A model generated the notes under the pieces. The model searched no databases, was not told the DNA's origin, and saw only the letters and a program-made list of their open reading frames with translations. The translations under genes were made by a program, and so were the position numbers. DNA of 64,000 bases from Aliarcobacter sp017996075 (GTDB lineage Bacteria > Campylobacterota > Campylobacteria > Campylobacterales > Arcobacteraceae): the NCBI RefSeq assembly GCF_051062515.1, contig NZ_JAMXEK010000005.1; one strand, given 5' to 3'. Below, in pieces: positions 35,380-44,234 of the stretch (the stretch's first letter is position 1; each line of letters starts with the position of its first letter).

Positions 35380-37497
35380 TTATTTATAATGCATAGCTTT
35401 ATAACCTTCAAGCCTTTTTTTATAAGTTGAATTTAGCATAGCATTTTTACTATCAAGGAAATCTATAGCTAAACACTCTTGATTTCCACGTCCTATTCGC
35501 CCTAAATATTGAATTAATCTCCCATAAAAAGATATTGGAGTTGCAAAAATAATTGTGTTTAAATGAGGAAAATCAATTCCTTCTCCAAAAAATGAGCTAG
35601 TAGCAAGTATAAGTGAGCTAGTTTTTACTTTTTGCATATTCTCTACTTGCTCTTTTTTATTTTGGCTCCCATGAACACTTACAAAATCTATATTTTCTTC
35701 TTTTAAAATATTTTCTAAAAGATTCAAGTGTTCTATTCTATCGCTTAAAAGTAATATTTTCCTATCTATATTCTCTTTTATTGTTTTAGCTATTTGCCTA
35801 TTTCTATCTTCATTTGAAACTAGTTCATTTATAATTGATGCATAATTATCAGCGCTACTTATAAACTCTGTTTTTATTATAAGAAGTCTATTTGTGTGAG
35901 TTTTTGGCTTTTTATACTCATAAGATATGTTTCCTAATTGCTGATACAGTATTGGATCAAGTTCATCTTTTCTATTTGGTGTAGCACTAAGCCCTAAAAT
36001 ATACTTTCCTTTAAAGTTCTTTACAATCTGTTCAAATGTAAGTGCTGGAATATGGTGACACTCATCAACTATTACTTGTGTGTAATTTTCTACTAATTCT
36101 GGAATATTGTTTAAACTCTGCATTGTAGCTATATCTATATTTCCATTAAGTCTATTTTGACTTTTTCCTAAAAATCCAATATCACTTTTTTTATATCCAA
36201 AATAGTCTACAAAACGACTAATCCATTGGTCAAGTAACATATTTTTATTTACAATAATAAGAGTTTTTACAGCTCTTTGCTCAAATATTTTTGCACCTAT
36301 TAAAGTTTTTCCAAATCCTGGAGGTGCTACACAAATAGAACTATCGTACTTTAAAATCTCTTTTATAGCATCTTCTTGTTCAGCTCTTAGAGTAAATAAA
36401 ATTCTCTTTGTCTCTATTTTTTCAAAAACTCTATTATCTATTATTTTATATTTAACCAAATTATAATTTAGATATTCAAAAAGTTTCTCTTTTAAGCCTC
36501 TAGGAAGTTTTAAAAATTCACTACTCTCTTCATAACCTTTTAGATATTTTGGAGTATTGTATAGTGGTTTTCTAAGACTAAGAAGCAGTTTTATTTGAGG
36601 ATTTTCAAAACTAGCAAATGATTTTAGTTTACTTATAAAACTTTTTGATAAGCTTTGTATTGGAAAATTGATTCCACTATCTAAAACTATATCTATACTA
36701 TTTTGTGGAAAATCTACACTTTTTAAATCTCTTTGTATATTTTGTGGTTTTAAAACTTGTGCAAAACTATAAATTTGTTCTTTACTTGCTTTTTTTATAT
36801 TTGCTAAATAATTCCACTGGTCATGAAAAACTTTTTTTGTATTAATATCCAAAAAAACTGTACGATTTTTGTTTCTATAAAAAAGTTGCAAAGGAAGTTC
36901 TATATAAGAGCCTAATTTTTCTTGTGTTGAAAACTCACTATTTGGATAGAGTTTTACACTAATGTTTGCTTTTTTTTGCAAAAAATATAAAAATGAAAAA
37001 GATATATTTGATGAAATTTTTTCTTTAAAAAATATCCAAGCAAAAATACTATTATATGAACTAAGACTATAAGAAGCCACTATATTTAACTCTAGCAAAG
37101 CTCTTTGAAGTTTAAAAACATCTTCACTGTTTAACTCTAAAACAACATATTTACACTCTTGTTTTTTATCTATTAAATATGAAGCTAAAAAGATATTTCC
37201 TCTTAAATGTTCTTCTAAATCTTTATTTGTAAGAGGTAAAAAATCATCACCCATAAATGTTTTGCTAACAGCAGAAAAGCCCTCTTTAGTTCCATCTTTA
37301 CTCTTCCATTTTTTAGCATAAATATCAGTTCTAGCTATAAAAAGTTCTCTAAAAAGCTCTATTTTCTCATCTTTTGAAAACTCTTTTTTATCTTTTGATT
37401 TTTGGTTTTTTAAAAAGTTTTCTAACTCTTCAATTTTTTCTTCAAGCTTTTGTTTTTGAAAGTATAACTCTTCTAACTCGAGCTCAACTGTTTTCAT
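35380..37497 (-). CDS. SF2 helicase with degenerate TOTE-type primase domain
   Basis: The 705-residue protein begins with a coiled coil (about 5-33). A region resembling the archaeo-eukaryotic primase domain of TOTE conflict systems follows: ELFIARTDIYAKKWKSKDG (51-69), FLPLTNKDLEEHLRG (86-100), and GSYIELPLQLFYRNKNRTVF then DQWNYL near 197-231. A superfamily 2 helicase follows, with Walker A PPGFGKT near 388-396, DECHH at 477-481, SATPNRKDELDP and QYLGRIGRG near 663. The expected primase Asp-x-Asp appears as Glu121-x-Asn123, and the Ser-Gly-Asn-Gly-x-His motif appears as S-Y-N-S-I-F, so primase activity is probably lost. It overlaps folC by 14 bases. Confidence 0.8.
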   Translation of the reverse strand: MKTVELELEELYFQKQKLEEKIEELENFLKNQKSKDKKEFSKDEKIELFRELFIARTDIYAKKWKSKDGTKEGFSAVSKTFMGDDFLPLTNKDLEEHLRGNIFLASYLIDKKQECKYVVLELNSEDVFKLQRALLELNIVASYSLSSYNSIFAWIFFKEKISSNISFSFLYFLQKKANISVKLYPNSEFSTQEKLGSYIELPLQLFYRNKNRTVFLDINTKKVFHDQWNYLANIKKASKEQIYSFAQVLKPQNIQRDLKSVDFPQNSIDIVLDSGINFPIQSLSKSFISKLKSFASFENPQIKLLLSLRKPLYNTPKYLKGYEESSEFLKLPRGLKEKLFEYLNYNLVKYKIIDNRVFEKIETKRILFTLRAEQEDAIKEILKYDSSICVAPPGFGKTLIGAKIFEQRAVKTLIIVNKNMLLDQWISRFVDYFGYKKSDIGFLGKSQNRLNGNIDIATMQSLNNIPELVENYTQVIVDECHHIPALTFEQIVKNFKGKYILGLSATPNRKDELDPILYQQLGNISYEYKKPKTHTNRLLIIKTEFISSADNYASIINELVSNEDRNRQIAKTIKENIDRKILLLSDRIEHLNLLENILKEENIDFVSVHGSQNKKEQVENMQKVKTSSLILATSSFFGEGIDFPHLNTIIFATPISFYGRLIQYLGRIGRGNQECLAIDFLDSKNAMLNSTYKKRLEGYKAMHYK

Positions 37498-38656
37498 AAC
37501 CTATTAGTCCCAAAAAATTTTCAACAACTAAAAAAGAGCCAAAAACCAAATAATCATTTTCTAAATCAATTGCTAATTTTTCAATCTCAATAAGTTCTAA
37601 CTCTTTTATACACTTTTTCAAAATATCTTTTTTAACAATTCGTTTATCATCTAAAGGCAATATAAAAATTTCTTTTATGATTGGTTTTAAAACTTTTAAT
37701 ACTTCAAAATAATCCTTATCTTCATAAGAGTTATAAATCAGAGTTATTTTTTTATCTTTAAACTCCTCTTTTATAACTTTTGCTGCCAAAGAGTTATGTC
37801 CAACATCTATATATAAATTTTTTCTTATTTTTTGACATCTTCCAAATAGAGGAGTTGTATTAAAAATTTTAAGATTTATAGGCTTATTTTTAAAATCTGG
37901 CAACTCTTGTAAACATCTAATACTAAGTGCTAAATTTCTTTTTAAATATGAAGCAAAAACAAAATCATAATCTATTTCAAAGTTTTCAACTTTTAAAATT
38001 TCAATATCTGTATTAAACTCTTTTTTTAACTCTTCTTTTACTTTTTGTGCAACTTCAAAAACCTCTTGAAACTCTTGGTAACCTATTATCATTTTTTTGT
38101 TTGTTGCTCTCATTTTTGTTCTTGCAATTTTTTCTATGCTATTTCCCAAAAAAGATATGTGGTCAAGCCCTATAGTTGTGATTAAACTTAAGTCATTTTT
38201 TACCACATTTGTAGCATCAAACTCTCCACCTAATCCTGCTTCAAGAACTAAATAGTTGCAATCTTTACTTAAATAAAGAGCTAAAAGAGTTGTATATTCA
38301 AAATATGTTAGTTTTTGAAGTAACTCTTCATCATAAATACTAAGAAGAAAATTATGAGCATTTTGTAGCAAATCATCACTAACATCAGCTCCATTTATCC
38401 AAATTCTCTCATTAAATTTTTTGATATGAGGGGAGCTATAATGAAGAGTTTTAAAGCCAGTTTTGTATAAGTAGTGAGATAAAAATCTTCCAGTGCTTCC
38501 TTTTCCATTTGTTCCAACAATATGAATAACAAAAGGAATTTTTATCTCTTTTTCTAAAATAGAAAAAGCTCTGTTAACAAAGCTAAAATCTATTTTGTCA
38601 TAATACATGGTTTTATGATCTAAAAAACCACTTAATGATTTTGTTTTTAAACTCAT
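37484..38656 (-). CDS. folC: Folylpolyglutamate synthase/dihydrofolate synthase
   Basis: FolC adds glutamate to folates (and to dihydropteroate) in the cytoplasm. The 390-residue protein has the ATP loop VGTNGKGSTGRFLSHYL (47-63), the SSPHIKKFNERIWING segment, EAGLGGEFDATNV, TTIGLDHISFLG, and a C-terminal domain with IDVGHNSLAAKVI. The length is near the lower end for FolC. It lies between the lptE-like gene (2-base gap) and the helicase gene (14-base overlap) in the leuS-lptE-folC unit. Confidence 0.93.
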   Translation of the reverse strand: MSLKTKSLSGFLDHKTMYYDKIDFSFVNRAFSILEKEIKIPFVIHIVGTNGKGSTGRFLSHYLYKTGFKTLHYSSPHIKKFNERIWINGADVSDDLLQNAHNFLLSIYDEELLQKLTYFEYTTLLALYLSKDCNYLVLEAGLGGEFDATNVVKNDLSLITTIGLDHISFLGNSIEKIARTKMRATNKKMIIGYQEFQEVFEVAQKVKEELKKEFNTDIEILKVENFEIDYDFVFASYLKRNLALSIRCLQELPDFKNKPINLKIFNTTPLFGRCQKIRKNLYIDVGHNSLAAKVIKEEFKDKKITLIYNSYEDKDYFEVLKVLKPIIKEIFILPLDDKRIVKKDILKKCIKELELIEIEKLAIDLENDYLVFGSFLVVENFLGLIGYENS

Positions 38657-38658
38657 TT

Positions 38659-39174
38659 TTATTTAAAAGAACTAACAGCAACTCTTGAAAGAATATCAGT
38701 AACTGCCATATCACTAGCTTTTGAAATAGCTTCAAACCTTTGTGTATCATTTATACTACTTCCAATATCAACAGCAAAATCATACTCACCATCAACTGTA
38801 AAACTCTTTGTTTTTGATGTAGATTTATCAAAATATTTAACAGCTATTACTACTTTTGCTTTGTACAATTTATTGTAACCATCTTTATCATATTGTAAAG
38901 TTGAGAAGCTAACACTTGCGATTTTTAAATCCATTATAATATCAGCTTGAGACTCGCTATTTACCATATTAGAACCAACTCTTTGAATTAATATTTTAGT
39001 TACTGCATCTTTTACTAAAACAGAGTTTTTAGGATCAGATGGTGTTACATCCAATCTTACAAATAAATCTTTACCTAACTCTTGTTTTGCATAGTATGCA
39101 GATGGTCTATATCCACAAGATGCAAAAAATAGTATAGATATTAAAAGTAAAGAAATTGGTTTTAAAAATCTCAT
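38659..39174 (-). CDS. lptE: LptE-like outer membrane lipoprotein
   Basis: The 171-residue protein has a lipoprotein signal with lipobox FASC (Cys20), followed by GYRPSAYYAKQELGKDLFVR, the typical LptE opening. A two-layer alpha-beta body follows (VKDAVTKILIQRVGSNMV, ADIIMDLKIASVSFSTLQYDKDG). LptE plugs the LptD barrel for lipopolysaccharide export. It follows leuS by 1 base, the same order as in E. coli (leuS-lptE), which supports the call. Sequence similarity is weak by eye. Confidence 0.75.
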   Translation of the reverse strand: MRFLKPISLLLISILFFASCGYRPSAYYAKQELGKDLFVRLDVTPSDPKNSVLVKDAVTKILIQRVGSNMVNSESQADIIMDLKIASVSFSTLQYDKDGYNKLYKAKVVIAVKYFDKSTSKTKSFTVDGEYDFAVDIGSSINDTQRFEAISKASDMAVTDILSRVAVSSFK

Positions 39175-39175
39175 A

Positions 39176-41641
39176 TTATGCCTTAATTACGATATTTACA
39201 AGTTTATTTGGCACAACAATCTCTTTTATAATTGTAGAGTTTTCTAACCATTTTTTAGCACTCTCTTTTGCTATTAATAAAACTTCTTCATTTGAACTAT
39301 TTAGAGGTACTTCTATTTCGCATCTTTTTTTACCATTTACTGTAACAGCTAAAACTATACTATCTTTTTCAAAAACCTCATTTTTAAGCTCTAAAGGTTT
39401 TTTAAAGTTTTCAAGCTCAAAATATTTATTTGAGATATCCCAACATGCATGAGGGATAATTGGCTCTAAAATATTTGTTAAAATATAGTAAGCTTCTGCC
39501 CAAATAGCTTCATTTTTTTGTGATGATAAATAGTTCATAGCTTCCATACAAGAAGCAATTAAAGTATTAAAAGCATATGTTTTTGTTAAAACTTCATTTG
39601 ACTTATTTAAAGCTTCATAAACTTTTTTTCTAGCCTCTTTTTCATCTTTGCTTAAACTATCTTGAGATATGTTTTTAAACTCTTTTAAACCATCTGAAGT
39701 TATATTAATAGCTCTTTCATAAAATCTTTTTATAAATTTATAAGCTCCTTCAACTGCACTATCATTCCACTCTAACTCTTTTGTTGGTGGTGCTGCAAAA
39801 AGTATAAACATTCTTGCTGTATCTGCTCCATATTTTTCAATTAAAATATCAGGATCTACAACATTTCCTTTACTTTTACTCATTTTTGCACCATCTTTTA
39901 AAACCATACCTTGTGTTAAAAGTCTTTTAAATGGTTCATTTGAGTTTGTATAACCTAAATCTTTTAAAACTTTTGTAAAAAATCTTGCATATAAAAGGTG
40001 TAAAATAGCATGTTCTATTCCACCAATATATTGATCAACATCCATCCAATAATCACTATCTTCTTTTGAAATTCCTTCTGTTTGCCACTTTTTATGATTT
40101 GTTGCATATCTTAAAAAGTACCAAGATGATTGCACAAAAGTATCCAAAGTATCTGTCTCTCTTATAGCATTTTCACCACATTTTGGACAAGAACAATGTT
40201 TCCAAGTAGGATGAAGATCAAGAGGATTTCCCTCTCCTGTAATTTCTACATCAAAAGGCAAGGCTACAGGAAGATTTTCTAATTTTTCAGGAACCAAGCC
40301 ACAACTTTTACAATGAACAAATGGAATAGGAGCACCCCAATATCTTTGTCTTGAAACTCCCCAATCTCTAAGTTTAAAATTTACTTTTTTACTTCCATTT
40401 GAATTTTGTTCAAAGTGGTACATTATTGCATTTTTTGCATCGCTATTTTTTAAGCCAGTAAAACTTTCACTATTTATTAAAACTCCATCTCCTGTATAAG
40501 CAGCTATTTGTTTTTCTATTAGTCCATCATCTCCAACAATAACTTGTTTTATTGGTAAATCATACTTTTTAGCAAATTCAAAATCTCTTTGGTCATGCGC
40601 AGGAACTGCCATAACAGCACCTTCACCATAAGAACTTAATACAAAATTTGCAACCCAAACTGGTACTTTTTGCCCAGTTAATGGATGAATTGCTTCAATT
40701 TCTAAATCAATTCCCTCTTTTTCTTGTATTGCTCTATCTTTTTGTGCTACTTTTTGCATATTTTTAATAGCATTTAACTTATTTTTTGGCAATAACTCTT
40801 TTTCTAATATGTATTTTACAATTGGATGCTCTGGAGAAAGTGCTGTATATGAAACTCCATAAATAGTATCAGGTCTAGTAGTAAATACACTAAAATTTGC
40901 AAACATCTTATCAAGTTTTGCTCTTGTCTCTTTTGTTACATCAAATTTAAACTCTAATCCCTCACTTCTTCCGATCCAATTCTCTTGCATTGTTAAAACT
41001 TGTGAAGGCCATGAATTTTCAAGTGTTTTTAAATCATCAAGCAAAGTTTGTGCATATTTTGTGATTGCTACATAGTATCCAGGCATCTCTTTTTGAACAA
41101 TTTCATTGTCACATCTCCAGCAACAACCCTCAACAACTTGCTCATTTGCCAAAACCGTTTGACAATCATTACACCAATTTACAGTTGCACTTTTTCTATA
41201 TAAAACTCCAGCTTCATACATTTTTATTATAAACTCTTGTTCAAATTTTGTATAAAGCTCATCACTAGTTGCAAACTCTTGGTTTTCACTAAAAGATAAA
41301 CCTAAACTTCTTAGCTCATTTCTCATATAATCTATATTTTCATAAGTCCATTTTTTTGGATGAAGTTTGTTTTTAATAGCAGCATTTTCAGCTGGCATTC
41401 CAAAACTATCCCAACCAATTGGATGAAGTACATTAAAATCATTTTTTCTAAAATGTCTGGCAAAAGCATCACCTAAACAGTAATTTCTAACATGTCCCAT
41501 GTGAATTCTTCCACTAGGGTATGGAAACATACTTAATATATATTTTTTTGGTTTTGAAAAATCATCACTTGGCTCAAAAGATTTATTATCAATCCAAAAT
41601 TTTTGCCACTTTTTTTCAATATCCTTCGCCAAATACTCCAT
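39176..41641 (-). CDS. leuS: Leucyl-tRNA synthetase
   Basis: LeuS charges tRNA-Leu. The 821-residue class I enzyme has PYPSGRIHMGHVRNY (HIGH-type at 47-50), the CP1 editing domain with FTTRPDTIYGVSY and VPAHDQRDFEFA, a zinc-like CKSCGLVPEKLENLPV, the WYFLRYA segment, and KMSKS at 586-590. The C-terminal domain (SIVLAVTVNGKKRCEIEVPL) binds the tRNA. It overlaps the DUF6394 gene by 1 base and heads the leuS-lptE-folC unit. Confidence 0.98.
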   Translation of the reverse strand: MEYLAKDIEKKWQKFWIDNKSFEPSDDFSKPKKYILSMFPYPSGRIHMGHVRNYCLGDAFARHFRKNDFNVLHPIGWDSFGMPAENAAIKNKLHPKKWTYENIDYMRNELRSLGLSFSENQEFATSDELYTKFEQEFIIKMYEAGVLYRKSATVNWCNDCQTVLANEQVVEGCCWRCDNEIVQKEMPGYYVAITKYAQTLLDDLKTLENSWPSQVLTMQENWIGRSEGLEFKFDVTKETRAKLDKMFANFSVFTTRPDTIYGVSYTALSPEHPIVKYILEKELLPKNKLNAIKNMQKVAQKDRAIQEKEGIDLEIEAIHPLTGQKVPVWVANFVLSSYGEGAVMAVPAHDQRDFEFAKKYDLPIKQVIVGDDGLIEKQIAAYTGDGVLINSESFTGLKNSDAKNAIMYHFEQNSNGSKKVNFKLRDWGVSRQRYWGAPIPFVHCKSCGLVPEKLENLPVALPFDVEITGEGNPLDLHPTWKHCSCPKCGENAIRETDTLDTFVQSSWYFLRYATNHKKWQTEGISKEDSDYWMDVDQYIGGIEHAILHLLYARFFTKVLKDLGYTNSNEPFKRLLTQGMVLKDGAKMSKSKGNVVDPDILIEKYGADTARMFILFAAPPTKELEWNDSAVEGAYKFIKRFYERAINITSDGLKEFKNISQDSLSKDEKEARKKVYEALNKSNEVLTKTYAFNTLIASCMEAMNYLSSQKNEAIWAEAYYILTNILEPIIPHACWDISNKYFELENFKKPLELKNEVFEKDSIVLAVTVNGKKRCEIEVPLNSSNEEVLLIAKESAKKWLENSTIIKEIVVPNKLVNIVIKA

Positions 41642-41985
41642 TAATAATCTTCCTTTTCTTTATTTTTTGCACTCTCTACCATAGAAAGTATCATTGATAC
41701 AATATTTGCAATTACAGCACCAATTGCAAGAGCAATAACTAATTTCATATTTCCTGTAAAAACGAATACCAAAAATGCAGGAATCAAGTGTAAATCAGCA
41801 ACTAATGAACAAGCCAAAAGCTCAGCTGCTAGAAGATTTTTTACACCAATTTTTAAAATTGTAGATATTACATTAACTCCACCTGCTATAAAAAGAGCTA
41901 CTATATTTGGTTCATACAAAAAACCCGCTGTTGTTGTTAAAGACATCAATGTTAAGAAAATATAGGTTACCTTACCCCAGTCCAT
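41641..41985 (-). CDS. DUF6394 family membrane protein
   Basis: The 114-residue protein has about three or four membrane segments (for example KVTYIFLTLMSLTTTAGFLY at 5-24, IVALFIAGGVNVISTILKI at 28-46, FLVFVFTGNMKLVIALAIGAVIANIVSMI). I associate it with DUF6394, found mainly in Campylobacterota next to leuS. Function unknown. It is the first gene of the minus-strand leuS unit, divergent from motA across 155 bases. Confidence 0.7.
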   Translation of the reverse strand: MDWGKVTYIFLTLMSLTTTAGFLYEPNIVALFIAGGVNVISTILKIGVKNLLAAELLACSLVADLHLIPAFLVFVFTGNMKLVIALAIGAVIANIVSMILSMVESAKNKEKEDY

Positions 41986-42062
41986 TTTTTTCCTTTTAAG
42001 TATTTAAAATAAAGTATGTATATTAGCTAAAATTGTATAAAAAACTAATTTTAAGCATATAA

Positions 42063-42117
42063 AGCACTTTTACTTAAACATTACAGCACTTTTTTAATTT
42101 ACTTTAGATATTATAAA
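42063..42117 (+). promoter_or_regulatory. motAB upstream region with a repeated AGCACTTTT
   Basis: AGCACTTTT occurs twice (42063-42071 and 42085-42093), 22 bases apart, about two helical turns. A TATAAA follows at 42112-42117, 24 bases before the motA ATG. No sigma-54 GG/GC pair is seen. The repeats may bind a regulator of motility; this is inference from spacing. Confidence 0.35.
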
Positions 42118-42140
42118 CTAATTTTTTTTTAGGAAAACAA

Positions 42141-42893
42141 ATGGATTTATCTGTACTGTTAGGCTTAATAGGTGCTATAACATCTATTTCTGTGGGGGTT
42201 ATTTTAGAGGGTGGAAATCCCGCTGGAGTTCTTCACATCTCTTCATTTATTATTGTTATACCAACTGCAATGCTAGCTGCGGTTGTTGCAACTGATTCTA
42301 AATATGTAAAAGCAGCTTTTAAAGAGTTTAAAAATATCTTCAAAAAATCACCTGTAAATTTTGAAGCAAGGATTGATGAACTTGTTGAATATGCAATAAC
42401 TGTAAAAAAACAAGGTGTCTTAGCTTTGGAAAAAGATGTTCAAGGTTTAAACCACCAATTTTTAAAAGAAGCTTTAAGTATGGTTGTTGATGGAAGTAAA
42501 GAAGAACAAATAGAAGAGCAGCTAGAACCTGTAATTGAAGCAACAGAAGAGTACTATCACGGTGCTAGCCACTTTTGGTTGCATGCAGGTGAAACATCTC
42601 CTACTATTGGACTTGTTGGTGCTGTTTTTGGTCTTATTTTAGCCTTACAAAAGCTAGATGATCCTCCCGCTATGGCAGCTGGAATTGCAGGAGCATTTAC
42701 AGCAACTGTTATGGGAATTGGTGGTTCATATATATTTTTAGGTCCTTGGGGAATTAAACTAAAAGCAAAAGGTCATTTAGTTGTAAAAGAACAATACCTT
42801 ATTCTTGCTGCTTGTAAAGGAATGGCAAGAGGTGATGCACCAGGTGAACTTAAATTGAAGTTATCAAAAATGATAACTCCAATGCCTTTATAG
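42141..42893 (+). CDS. motA: Flagellar motor stator protein MotA
   Basis: MotA surrounds MotB to form the proton-driven flagellar stator in the inner membrane. The 250-residue protein has four membrane segments: 3-23, about 32-50, and the pair 153-173 and 182-205 (SPTIGLVGAVFGLILALQKL and AGAFTATVMGIGGSYIFLGP), with the proton-path prolines at the ends. The large cytoplasmic loop between segments 2 and 3 carries the charged residues that touch FliG. It is followed 12 bases later by motB. Confidence 0.96.
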   Translation: MDLSVLLGLIGAITSISVGVILEGGNPAGVLHISSFIIVIPTAMLAAVVATDSKYVKAAFKEFKNIFKKSPVNFEARIDELVEYAITVKKQGVLALEKDVQGLNHQFLKEALSMVVDGSKEEQIEEQLEPVIEATEEYYHGASHFWLHAGETSPTIGLVGAVFGLILALQKLDDPPAMAAGIAGAFTATVMGIGGSYIFLGPWGIKLKAKGHLVVKEQYLILAACKGMARGDAPGELKLKLSKMITPMPL

Positions 42894-42905
42894 GATTTTT
42901 TTTAA

Positions 42906-43646
42906 ATGTCTAAAAAAAAGAAGTGTGAGTGCCCAGCTGGTGAAAAGTGGGCAGTTCCATACGCAGACTTTTTAAGTCTTCTTTTAGCCCTTTTTATTGC
43001 TCTATACGCTTTGGCATCTGTAAATATGGAGAAACAAAAAGCTCTAAAAGAAGAGTTTATAAAAATTTATAAATTTCCATCTGCAAATATAGTTGAAGAA
43101 CAAGATAAACAAGAAAAAGCTATGACAGAAGAACAATCTGATGATAGCGTTGAGGGTCAAAAAGTTATTGTTCACACTTTAGATAATAAAGAGCAAGAAC
43201 AAAATAGCAATAAAGGTGCAAACTTGATAGAGCTTCCGAATGGTTCTTTGATGAGTGTTCCGGCAAATTTGACTTTTGAAAATGGAAAATCAGAGATTAC
43301 ATCTGTATTTGCAAATGATTTTTTAAGTAATTTAGCTCAGTTAATAAATGCAATGCCTGAAGATACTGAAATAAATGTAAAAGGTTATGCGCAAGAGAGT
43401 GAAGTTAGAAACTCTAAACACAAAGATGCCTTAGAACTTTCAACAGCAAGAGCAAACAATGTAATAAGAGAGTTAGTAAAATACAATGTAAAACCTTCAA
43501 GGCTATACTCAAGTGGTTTTGGAAGCAACAAAGAATCAACTCTAAAAGATAAAAGTGTTGTTGTGTTTGAACTACACTCAAATGGTCCAATTACAAGTGA
43601 AGAAGATTTAAATTTAGAGACAATTTTTAATAAAATGAAAGAGTAA
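42906..43646 (+). CDS. motB: Flagellar motor stator protein MotB
   Basis: MotB anchors the stator to peptidoglycan. The 246-residue protein has one membrane segment with the proton-carrying PYADFLSLLLALFIALYA (Asp21). An acidic linker follows, then a C-terminal OmpA-like domain (about 105-235) with LTFENGKSEI, EINVKGYAQES, LSTARANNVIRELVKYNVKPSRLYSSGFGSN. The Cys-rich start (CECPAGEKW) is typical of Campylobacterota MotB. It is coupled to motA and abuts the next gene. Confidence 0.96.
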   Translation: MSKKKKCECPAGEKWAVPYADFLSLLLALFIALYALASVNMEKQKALKEEFIKIYKFPSANIVEEQDKQEKAMTEEQSDDSVEGQKVIVHTLDNKEQEQNSNKGANLIELPNGSLMSVPANLTFENGKSEITSVFANDFLSNLAQLINAMPEDTEINVKGYAQESEVRNSKHKDALELSTARANNVIRELVKYNVKPSRLYSSGFGSNKESTLKDKSVVVFELHSNGPITSEEDLNLETIFNKMKE

Positions 43647-44065
43647 TGCAAAGTAAAAAAAAGTTTAAAACTCTTCTTCCTATTGCAAAAAAGAAGTGCT
43701 GTTTTTTAAAGTTTATAGATTTTGAACCAATAGTAAAATATGGTTCAATCTTTATAATCTTACTATCTATTTTTATTCAATCTTCAAATATCATTCAAAA
43801 TAAAAACTTGCTATTAAGTATCTTTTCACTATTTTTTAATCTGTTTTTTCTATTAATTATTTTACAAAAATTAGAGATGATAAAAATTAATTTTTTGAAT
43901 ATTTATGTAGAGAGTTCTTTGAAGTTTTTAATATTTATATATATTTTAAACTCATTTTTATATCTTTTTATTAATAACTCTGTTTATTCATATATATATG
44001 CACCAATAAATCTTTTTGGTGCATATTTTATATTTTTACTTCTAAAAAAAGAGGATATTAGTTAA
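43646..44065 (+). CDS. Hypothetical membrane protein after motB
   Basis: The 139-residue protein overlaps the motB stop by 1 base. It has a basic start (MQSKKKFKTLLPIAKKKCC) and about four hydrophobic segments (30-48, 54-72, 90-108, 117-134). No family is recognised. It may be co-translated with motAB, but conservation of this link cannot be judged here. Its 3' end overlaps the convergent small gene at 44058 by 8 bases. Confidence 0.55.
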   Translation: MQSKKKFKTLLPIAKKKCCFLKFIDFEPIVKYGSIFIILLSIFIQSSNIIQNKNLLLSIFSLFFNLFFLLIILQKLEMIKINFLNIYVESSLKFLIFIYILNSFLYLFINNSVYSYIYAPINLFGAYFIFLLLKKEDIS

Positions 44066-44228
44066 ACATCTTTTTCAAAGCATCTCTTCTTTCTTGAATA
44101 GAGCTAGGATTTTCATTTATCTTTTTTTTATCTTTTGTATCATTGCCTAAGATTATATTAAAAAGTACATAAACAGCAATAAACAAAACAACAATAATAA
44201 CAATCAAACCTTTAATATAGTTATCCAT
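44058..44228 (-). CDS. 56-residue single-span membrane protein downstream of secF
   Basis: This small frame encodes MDNYIKGLIVIIVVLFIAVY, then a cytoplasm-like charged tail with QERRDALKKMFN. It has one membrane helix (about 6-28). It starts 6 bases after the secF stop in the same direction, so it is probably the last gene of the yajC-secD-secF unit. Its coding frame is free of stops, and the charge pattern looks like a real small membrane protein. No family recognised. Confidence 0.6.
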   Translation of the reverse strand: MDNYIKGLIVIIVVLFIAVYVLFNIILGNDTKDKKKINENPSSIQERRDALKKMFN

Positions 44229-44234
44229 ATCTAT

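Noticed and set aside
42001..42140. Sigma-54 or sigma-28 flagellar promoter before motA
   Set aside because: No GG-N10-GC pair and no convincing sigma-28 box were found.
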